Shown here: positions 1 to 18,300 of the stretch, piece after piece
Layout: each line of letters starts with the position of its first letter
How positions within the stretch are numbered: position 1 is the stretch's first letter
Assembly: GCF_900496995.4 (NCBI RefSeq)
Contig: NC_044008.1
Span: forward strand, 7,139,276 to 7,203,275
Length of the DNA: 64,000 bases
DNA from: Aquila chrysaetos chrysaetos
Lineage: Eukaryota; Chordata; Aves; Accipitriformes; Accipitridae
Direction of reading: 5' to 3'
Translations under genes and position numbers: made by a program
Notes under the pieces: model-generated
Databases searched by the model: none
Seen by the model: the letters and a program-made list of their open reading frames with translations, nothing else
Told to the model about the DNA's origin: nothing

Positions 1-1619
1 ATTTAATTCAGTTAAAAAAATCTGATTCTCTGACATAGTCTTTATTATTGATTGTATATGTTTTCAAAAACTAATGCTTTTTATTTAGTCTAAAATGCAT
101 AATGTTTTTCTTGTTATATGAACGGTCCTATCAAATGATGATACTGGCTGCAGGGTAAACAGCTGAGCTAATTATTCATTGAGTAGTATAAACAAACAGA
201 GCAATTTTCTGCATTCTTTACCCCCTGTTAGTAGCTAAATTTAAATTTTAGCAGTGACAAGTTTGAAAGTGAAATAGAAGTGATTGTTTTTACCTGATTC
301 CTCTTCAACAAGCTGATGGATTGTAAAGATTGCAGGAAAATGTTTCTCTGAGGTGTTTTAAGTTGACATTTAGAACTTGTTTATAGTGGTGGTGGTTTTT
401 TTTTAAAGAATACTTGGATATTGCAGAAAACGAGAATCCATGTATTACTTGATACATATTTTTTAGAACTTGTAGACAACCTCTTAGAAGATTTAAAATG
501 AACCGTACATCTTCAGAGTCAGGCTTTTTAGGTTATATTTATTAACTTACCCATTCCAGACTCCAGAGCTGTAGTTCAATAACTTTTGTTCACAACTCTG
601 AAGGACTGTTGAAAGGCTAAAACCCAGCTCTTGTACGTACCTGTTTTTTTGGAAGGAGGAAGTGGGAATGATACTAGAGCTAGAAGAACATGTATTTTAT
701 CTGTGTTTCCTAGCTGCTGGATATATGCATAATTAAGATTTTGAATCTATACAAAAGAGTATGGTAGTAGAATAAGGAAATCTGGTAGTTGAGTAAGGAA
801 ATCAGGTGGTGCAGACTAGAGTTTTCAGGAATTAATCTGTAAGATTGCCTGGATTCCTAGTCTATTGTTTTTGTGGTTAAGAAGACTTTTAAAGAGCTCA
901 AAATCCCTCAGTATTGACATACAGAATATTGGAGGTTTTGTATAAACTTGGCTAACTTTGACAGTTCCATATGGGATATTTTAAAACATATTCCCAGCTG
1001 TAGAATTTGAATATTTAAACTTGCTAGAGGAAGATATTTACATTGTAGTTTATGCTGTATCTTTAATTTGTACTGAAGAGAAATTCTGTTTAGGACTGTT
1101 TAAAAAAACCTAAAAACCTGCTTTCTTTTGTCTTCTCAAAGATGTTTTGCTACAGTTTTCTTTTTTCTTCTTTTAAGCTCAAAATTGCTGCAAAAAAATT
1201 GGTGAAATAAGTAATGGAATATCATCTAATATTTTTCCTTGTTCTGTTAATGACTTGTGGTGGCTAACCTATTTATTTTATGCTTTTGCTGTTCTTTTGG
1301 TGAGTTGTAGTACTCCAGAATCTGATATGTCAGGCATTTACATCTTCAACTTCAGTAATCTGGTTTACGTGCAGTGACTTCTTTCTAGGGGTTTCTGCTT
1401 TTTCTTGTAGAAGGGTCTTGGTTTAGTCCTCTGAGTCATACCCCAGTTAGAGGATTAAAATAGATGGTGTCAGTATTTCTGGTTTAACTGGGAAAAAAAG
1501 AAAAAAGTTGGAATAAATTTTATTAAACAGTGTAACAGTTGAATCATTGCACGTTAAGATTTTTGGATTAATGCATGCTTTTTTGTATATCTATTTAATA
1601 CTTTTGTGCGCTTTGACAG
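1..1619. other. SEC61A2 intron (3' part), no other gene seen
   Basis: AT-rich intronic DNA ahead of the first exon in the window. I looked for the exons encoding residues 1-47 (the segment ending FIFLVCCQ) and did not find them, so the window opens inside an intron. Nothing else is supported. Confidence 0.75.
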
Positions 1620-10059
<8,440 letters not shown>

Positions 10060-10980
10060 ATGTCCAAATATTTCATGGTTTGTGTGAAAGGGAAAGCATT
10101 TTGACAACATGGCTCATTTAGTCCAATAATGCTATTTTCTTTTTATTTGTTTTAAAGTGCTACGTGTCCCATTACTGTAATGGGCATTGAGCAATGCCTG
10201 TGTGCAGCATTAGTACCAGCTGCCTTAAGAATAAAGTTTACATTATCTTGTTTAAGTATTATCTAGTGTTGCCTGTAATGCTGGAAACCAATTCATCTAC
10301 CTTGCTGTTCAAACACTACAGTGAGATGGTAAAATGTATCAGTTTGATATCGGTAAACGTTTTTGCACACAACATTAAAATGTTAAATTTGTTTCCCTGT
10401 CCTTAATAGGAAGAAAAAATAAAATCTGAGTTCAGATTGCCACGTGCCAGTATTCTTGACAAAATTTATTTGTAGCCTGTATTTTACATTAATTTTTATA
10501 CTTTTTTAACTTGCACTTCCCTATCATTGAACTCAGCACTCCTTATTCCTTTGTGGTGTCTCCACCCAGGCACCTTTCTCTTAGCTCTAAGGGTGGACAA
10601 GCAAACATTTTACCGGAGACTGATACTCATCTCACCTGTGAACTGGTTCTGTGGTGGATTTGCTGCATCGCAAGGCCGGGGGCATTTCGGTTTCTTGCCC
10701 CGGGCCTCCTGTGAGACAGCATGGTAGCTGCTGTCATGCTAGCAAGTCAGCCGCGTAGTTTTGTTTAAACATGTACTTGTGAAAACTGTGCCACTGAAAC
10801 TTCATGTCCACTTTGCTTTTGTGAGTCTAAAGAACAAGGCAGGGTTCCTAAAGCAGCGTTCACAGAAGGGAAAGGGGGGAACGAGGAGTTCCTGCTGAAA
10901 ATTTATTTATGTTGTCGCACTTTACAGCGGCAATGTAACAACTGTAAACGTTAGACAATAAACTTATTTAATTAAGCTCT
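10060..10980 (+). other. SEC61A2: SEC61A2 3' untranslated region
   Basis: About 0.9 kb runs from the stop codon to the strongest poly(A) signal. Earlier AATAAA hexamers at 10230-10235 and 10418-10423 could give shorter 3' ends. No coding sequence is recognised here; short open frames in this span match nothing I know. Confidence 0.75.
10957..10962 (+). terminator. SEC61A2: SEC61A2 poly(A) signal AATAAA
   Basis: Canonical hexamer followed within 30 nt by a T/GT-rich stretch (10977-11000), the expected arrangement for the last cleavage site of SEC61A2. Confidence 0.7.
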
Positions 10981-10984
10981 CTCC

Positions 10985-12050
10985 TGTGTCTCATTTGTGC
11001 AAGGTGTAATTCATATGCACTTTTTGATCATTTCTAACATGCTTTGTTAGTGAGGTAGGTCTGGAAGGCTCCCTTTTTATCCTTTCTCTTTCTAGAATGT
11101 AATTCTGATCAGTTTTTAGCAGCCTTAATTAAAAACCAAATCACAAGATTCCTCCCCCTAAAATCATTGAGCGTTTTTGCTTGGCTGTAATCAATGACTT
11201 TTTCCCTTTGATTTCACATTTTGATTTCTTCTGTCTTCTCTCATGCTTAACTTGAAAGTAGCTTTGTGTTGTTTGTGAAGGTAAGAAAATCTTAAGCAAG
11301 TTTTCTGCTTTGTTTCTAAGCTAGGAAAGTCTTCCTAATTATGCACGCTCCTCCAAATTTATTTGAGAGGCAAGACTTTGATATGAGCAGATGTTTATTA
11401 CAACTCTTAGATCCTAACCTTTAAGCAGTGGTGGTTGTTTACATAATTAGAAGCGGTCGACTGCGCAGATAGGCTGAAGGTTTGTTTGGCAGAAGATTTG
11501 TCTAGAAGCGATTAGACCGAACGAAGGTGCAGCCTAGGTGCGTGAATATGTCCCAGGGAGAACGGCACGGCTGTCCTATGTCAGGGCATCTAAGCTCATA
11601 CCTTAAACAGAATCCCCTGGCTGGGTCCTACACCATTCTAGTTTGCACCAGTGGCTATTTTGTTGTTATTGTTGCCATAGTTGTCAGAGTCTGTATTTTC
11701 TTAGATCAAACAAACCCAATTTTCTCTTTCTGGATAGTTTAGTTCAGCCTGGGAGAAGGAAGCAACATCTTTGGGTCTAAATCATAAAGTGAAGTTCCTG
11801 AAACTGCAGTTTCATACACCAGCCAGAGCATGCACACTCTGTCCTTGTGCCGCTGTTGCTTCTCCTATTGCAGAAAATTACCTCTAGTTGCTAAAACGAT
11901 GCTGCTTACCGATGAGAGAGAAGTGCGGTCTTCCTCAATTTGAACACGTGGTGTTAAAACACCAACTACAGGCACTTCAACATCTTCCTTGTACTGAAAC
12001 ATAAGTGCAATGATGAATAGAGCAAGAAACGAGCCATTCTGAAAATCAAA
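10985..12050. other. Intergenic gap between convergent SEC61A2 and NUDT5
   Basis: About 1.1 kb between the two genes' likely poly(A) sites. Further minus-strand AATAAA-type sites (for example TTTATT at 11394-11399 on the plus strand) suggest NUDT5 may sometimes end further left. No gene or repeat is recognised. Confidence 0.65.
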
Positions 12051-12057
12051 CAGTATT

Positions 12058-12063
12058 TTTATT
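12058..12063 (-). terminator. NUDT5: NUDT5 candidate poly(A) signal AATAAA
   Basis: TTTATT on the plus strand, about 210 nt beyond the stop codon. It would give a short 3' UTR (12273 to roughly 12040). Confidence 0.55.
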
Positions 12064-12273
12064 ATGATTATTCTGTCAAGGCTTGATAGACTGAGCAGTT
12101 AGAAGAAATGCTTTTTGTCAGTTACATAATTCAGGATAAAAATACCAGAATCATTCCTACAAATACTTTTGTTTGCTCTACAAGTAAAGCAAAGGACCTT
12201 TAGTACAAGAAGAGTTACACTTGTAAGCCATCTGAACTGGGCAGTTTTCAACTAAATTTCTCATCGTCTAGTT

Positions 12274-12383
12274 TTAGAACTTCATAAAAGGAACTTGGAG
12301 CGGTTTTTCTGCTGCACGCTTCAGGGCCAATGCGTAAGTATAAACCCTGGCATCCACTGCAATATGTTCTTCTGCTATGAGTT
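12274..12383 (-). CDS. NUDT5: NUDT5 last coding exon, residues 185-220 and stop
   Basis: Acceptor CTCCTTCCAG, 110 nt including TAA at 12276-12274. Encodes [20 protein letters not shown] then [16 protein letters not shown], the C-terminal helix of the dimer. Confidence 0.96.
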
Positions 12384-15300
12384 CTGGAAGGAGGGAAAAA
12401 AAAAAAATTAAGTCCTTTACCAAAACAAAGATGTATAGCACTCCAGATGTGAATTCTTAATGCTATCACTAACTCTGTTACCTGGCAAAATCTCTCTCAG
12501 CTTTTTGTTTAAGATACAGTATTCTAGGATGAGAAATGCCATGAGGAGCTATGAGAAGAGAAGCTAAGGGTTTCTTGAGGTTCCCATTAGCGCATTTAAT
12601 GTGTCAGAAAGCTCTTACCATCAATTCTTTGCAGTAGGTCATTCTTTGGAAGTGAAATAACTTCCACAAATTCTAGGAGAGAAGAAAAACATTTTATGCA
12701 CCTTTAAATTAGCAAACAGCAGAGGAAGTCTACCTCAGTGTCCGGTATCACGTAAGTCAGAAGGGGAAACAAACTAATCAGCTTAATGCCATCCAGAAGC
12801 TGTGAGCTTTCATGTATCACAAAAAGGCGGATTACATGGGGGAAGGCAGCGACTGGGGTCATTAAAAAAACAGGTTTGGCAGAAAGAAAGTGGGAAAGAG
12901 CTGGGAAAAACAGTGTCGCTGACAGCTGTGGAGGATAAGAATCCTTCTAAAAGGAGACCACCTCCCCTCTGAGAATGGAAAATACACTGTTGAAGGGGAC
13001 TTTTGTTTGGCTTATACTGGTACAGTAATGGATTGTGGATGTGTTTGAAGACCAAAACGGCACAAAGGGTTTGTTCTTGATGAATTTGTGTCGGCTTACA
13101 CCTCCCCTGTCTATCTGAATTAGTTGTCTTCCTGGCTTGACCTACTGCTGCTGTGGATTCAGTAATTTGTATTTCCTGAGATACAGGTGCTGTAGGTGCA
13201 ATAATTGACGCAGTAATGCCCCACAGGAATTTTCATGTCTAGGCCAAAGTCAGTCTCATGCATGTTTGATTAGGGTCAGGAGATTAACCAAGCCCCCCCC
13301 CCAAAAAAACAGGTTTAACTGACATTTTCTAAGTAAAACTTGCCATACGAAGATCACGCTTGACCTTACTGTCAAAAGGAGCAGTTACATAACATACCTC
13401 CATCATCTGCAAGTAAAAAAATAAGTTAAGAGTTTTGAAATACACTAGAGTTTACAACTAAAAAGCATTTTGATAGCTGACTGATTGTGAGTGACACTAG
13501 TTACTTCCAGGGTCAAGCCACAACTAAGAGGAGTATCTAGGTTCACTAGTGCTTATGGCCCTCAACTGAAGTTTGGCACCCGAATTTCTCATTCTGGGTG
13601 TGCCAACACCTGACACTTAACAGCTAGGCCTCCCCGCTGAATTTAGCGAAGAAACATGGCTCTGCTCATCTAGACTGCAGGATAGGATTTGAAGGATGTA
13701 CAGCATCTAAATCAGCTGGGACAGAAGAGATGCAGTGGTAGGGATAGTTCTTTTAAACTCATTCTTTTGTTATCTTCTCAGAATTTTCAAATAAATGGTA
13801 CAACACTCACCAAGTTTTTGCTTAGGTCTTGTATTCTCAGCCTCATCTCCATTAATGGTGACGCTCACAATGTGTGTTGTGCTGTTTGATAAACCCGGGT
13901 CCAAGCAGAGAGCTGCCAACAAGCACACGTAGAGGTTAATTTTTCAAAAGCAGAAGTCTGGTACCTCGATGTTTTAACAAAAGCTTTCACATGAATATAC
14001 GCGATACAATAGAAGAACATATATTTGGCATATGTTCATCCTGGAAGAGTTGTGAAAAGTTTGTTATCACATGTTCTTAAAAAAAGTAATGTTTCTGTAA
14101 CTCTCAGCTCTTCTGCAGATTCCTTGTAAGACTTGATTTCAGCAGTTAGGTTTACTTTCCATTCCACAGACTGAAGATTAAACTGTAATTCCCTTATAGA
14201 CCTCTTCAGCCTATTAGAGTCTAATTTTGCCATCACCTGTCTCCTCCTCTCTCAGTCGCCAGCACGCAGCTGTACCCCACAATCAAGAGCCAAGTCTCAA
14301 CTGTAATGACATTTACTTGAAATCATATGTAAGCTGCCTCACCTTTCTACCTACCTTCTCAAGTTTTACTTATGATCCTCGTTTTGCCTTCATTTTGTTT
14401 TATGTAGGAAGCATTGGACTGGTAACAATCACGTTCCAAAGGCTCTCTGGATTTACTCCAAGTATTCTCTCCTTTTTTTCTTTCTGGTTGGAGAACCTGA
14501 GTACCGTCACCTCCCCACAGCTGACATGCGGGTGACCTCCACTCAGACTGCATCATGCAGCTATTTTTTCTCCCTAAGTTCATGGATGTTGTTCACATTA
14601 AGTCCAGCAATTTAGACCTTTATACTAAAATACCAAATCACAGCTTGAATAATTGGGGTTTGTATAAAGGATCCTAATTAATAGCAAAGTTGTCCCCTAT
14701 AGACATCAAACTTTTACTTTAGTCCTATATGTTTATCAGAAGTTCAGCAACTGACTCATCAAGGACCAGTGTCTCATTTGTACAGCCATGGGATACTACT
14801 CTGCTAATCTGTGTAGACCTTTCTGCACAGATTTTTCCTTTGGTTTAGAGCATTTTAGACATTTAGAGTCCCCATCAAAGACAGAATTAGCTTTGGGTGG
14901 GAAAATTAAAAAAAAAAAAAAGCAAAGACCTGGAGTACATTCAATGACTTCCCCCTTGTACCCAGTTTCTTCCTCCAACTCTCGCAATGCAGCGCTTTCT
15001 GCAGTCTCATTTTCCTCAATGAGGCCTGTGAAATAAATAATACCCAAGATCAATTAAAAAGCTCGCACTTAACTGCAATACCCATCCCAAGATCTAATCC
15101 AGCTTTACGGAAGAGGTGAGACATCCTCACGACTCTATTTTTACAGAGGGATAAACTGAAGCGTTAGTAAGGATTCCAGTTCCTGGATTCATCATGCTGC
15201 TGCCCACATCTTCAACTGATTATCTACAGAAGCATGCTACCTTCCCAGGAAATGGCATTAATATTCTCATGAGGGAAAAAAGCCAAATCCTTTCACTCTT

Positions 15301-18300
15301 AGAGAAAGGAGGAGTGGAGGGAAATGCAATATTCTACTACCAAACTACTGTGCAAAATGTCTCCATTCTGCTAAAATGAACTCATTTTGTATTCTTCATT
15401 ATCAAATATTCCTATTTCTGAATAGTACACTGAGCTAGAGTCACCACAGTTTTCTGGTTAGAGCTACTTCATTAAGACTGACACTCCAAGCACATCTGAA
15501 CACACTTAAATGTCAGCTTTATGTGACTCATCTTAATGTTTCAGTCACTTACCTGCAGGAAATTCCAAGCAATAGCTGTTAATTGGGGGCCTGAACTGTT
15601 TCACTAGAACAATACAGTCGTAGTGGAGAGTTCTCTGTAGTACCGCTATCACTGCAACACCTACAAATAGCGACAGAAGACACAAGTACATAGAATTTGA
15701 GTATAGCACAAAGCGAGTATTTAGTGCTAGATCTGGAAAGGAACCCAAGCACTGTTACTCTGAGCATTAAACGTTTAGATGCCTGCTCCAGAATCCCAAA
15801 CAATGAATTTAAGCTCCTTATATCATGTACGGTGAGAGATAAAGCCCAAAATAGGATCTTCAAAGTACCCCAGTAAATGACAGGCACACGTACCAAGCAA
15901 GACGGAGCCTCAGCCCACCAGTATCTAGGGAAGGGCTCTCTTTCCTGCAGAGCCTGTTTGGAAGCCATTGTACGGAACCCCCTCCTACACTCCTTTCATG
16001 GATAAATCATGTCCCCCTTGTTTTGCCTCAAGAGAACCATATCCCTAGCCCCTACCAGCAGACCCAATTCACCAGTCTGTGAGCCACCCTGTATCAGGGC
16101 ATCCATCATGTCTTTGAAATTGCTCCATTGTTCTAAAGTGAATACAATGACCTTTGGAAAACACTCCTACCAGTAAGGTTCTGATTCTTCAGCACTTAAG
16201 TTAGCATTTCATTAACTCAGGGTTATAGCAAGCTCTGATGAGCTATTTGTTCCACACCCTCATTCATTCAGAAACAGAATGGCTTTAAGTCTGCACCGGG
16301 AGTTTATCAGAAGAACTTTCACAGGAAAAAAAGCAAACAAAAAAAGTCACCAGTGTCTTACCGTCAGCTGAAACACCCTTTTTGTTGCCAGTACGCTTTA
16401 CAGTTTCCCAAGTTCTATTTAACACAGAGAAAAGAACAAATGAATACATAAGTCATCTTCTACCCTTGGTACTTTCATTTAAAAGCAAAATATACCATCA
16501 CAGACTGAGGCCCCATAAGAAAGCAGCTGGCCTTAGGCAGGCCCTGTCATATACTGGCACTATAAAATGTCTGTTGTATAATTTTGTTTTGCCTCCTTAA
16601 AGGAGGGAGAGGGAAAATAGTTAATTAATGATTGTTTAAGATCACTAAAAATAACTAGAAGACTTAAATGATTGTCACGGAACAGACAAGTCTTATAAAA
16701 GTGATTCTGGAAAAGTGCAAAATAAAGCAATTTATATATAAAACATGTCAGATTTTGAAAGACAGTTTTGTAAAAAGACCACATGCATTCTATCTTTTAT
16801 CTTGCTTTTGCATAAGGTTTACAGTGTAAGTTACTGTGAACGCTCAGCTCAGTTACTTGAGCACACAAGGAGTACATAGACAAGGAATACCAAAGCTTCT
16901 CTCTCAAAATAAGCAATGAGATGAGTAAAAACCAAAAATCTACCAGCAATAAAAATCCTTTCACAAAAGCTCCAATCTTTGCTATTTTTTAAAAGGATAC
17001 TTTGCTGATGAATTGGGAAGCACTAGAGAAAGCAATCAGTACAGAATCTAACATAAGGGGAGAGAAGTAAAGCCATGTTGTCCCATCTAGATAAATACAG
17101 CAAAACCAAAGCATACAAAAGAATTGGACAGGCGTGATAATATACAAGAGGACAGGAATTTGTCAATAGTATGCACGATGCAGCACCACCAGCAAGGAGA
17201 AAGGAGCCCTTAATGAAGAACCAGAAAAGCTATGAGACGAACTCTCTGATCATCACAGTCTAGTTGCATAGCTAGAACTTGCTTTTCTGCATAGTGTCTT
17301 TACAAGGAACTGGAAAAGCAAGGTAATTCAGGGTCCAAGGTACCCAAAAAGGATTTAGGAGCCAAATTCAATCCCACATGCTAGCACATCTGCTAGAGTA
17401 AGATTTTTTTTCTCTGAACAGTACGAACTATAAAGAAATCGCACAATGAATAGATCTCATCTTGTGTTGAGTAATAGGTTTGTAATGCTCATATTCTCTA
17501 GCCTGGGGCTAGTCCATAGAGTTGGGAACATTACAGGAATCCGAAATGCCAGACACAATTACCTGGTTTTACCAAAGGGATCAGTATAAGTTGTTTCTTC
17601 AAGCTTCAACCATTTTCTTTCTACAATTACCTAAAATAAAGAATTCTTTGTTAGATACATTATAAGATTAATCCCAAAGATACATGGGGGCCAAGGGGAC
17701 AAACAACACAACTGTTTTTGGATTCTTTTGCAGACAAAATCTTAGCATCAGAATACATGCAGGAACAGGCAACAACATTCCTGTAGCTAATATGGAAAAA
17801 AACATTTACTCCAAGTTCTTGAATAGGAATAGAAAATAAGCCCAGTACCTTTTCTTAACGTGACTTTTATAACCAAGTTTCAATTAATTCAGTGGGATTT
17901 TATGTACTGGAAAGTCGTCATCTTTTTTAGAAGAATTTTGCAAAGGTCACATTTCAGCTGAAAAAGGGTCACTGGTCTGCACAGACTTCAGCTACGCCAG
18001 TGATCATGAGTGCCCACTTATCAGAGAGCATGGCCTAATAGCTAAGCATGCAAGACTGAAAACAAAACTTTTGAAACTCTTCTTGCCATGATCTCAGACT
18101 GTGGCCTTGTGTAACCGCGGTTTTCTGTAACTGCGAGCAGTGATACATACCTGCCCTTTCAGGATTTCTGAGAGCTGCTGATGCTGCTTGGCATTAACAT
18201 TATTACAAAATGTCTTTTCTGAGCTAAATGAGTTTATTTGCCCTGGGATGTTTCCTCACCTTTTATGTAATTCCTTTAAAAGGGAAAAATCCCTAGGTAT

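Larger units (their letters stand above)
15026..17562. other. NUDT5 introns 15026-15552, 15661-16361 and 16415-17562
   Basis: Intronic sequence. Longer open frames here (for example minus 15579-15968) are shadows running through exon 15553-15660. No transposon or RNA gene was recognised. Confidence 0.6.

Noticed and set aside
15579-15968. Minus-strand 129-aa open frame in NUDT5
   Set aside because: It is a different frame running through the exon 15553-15660; the correct frame gives the conserved [20 protein letters not shown].
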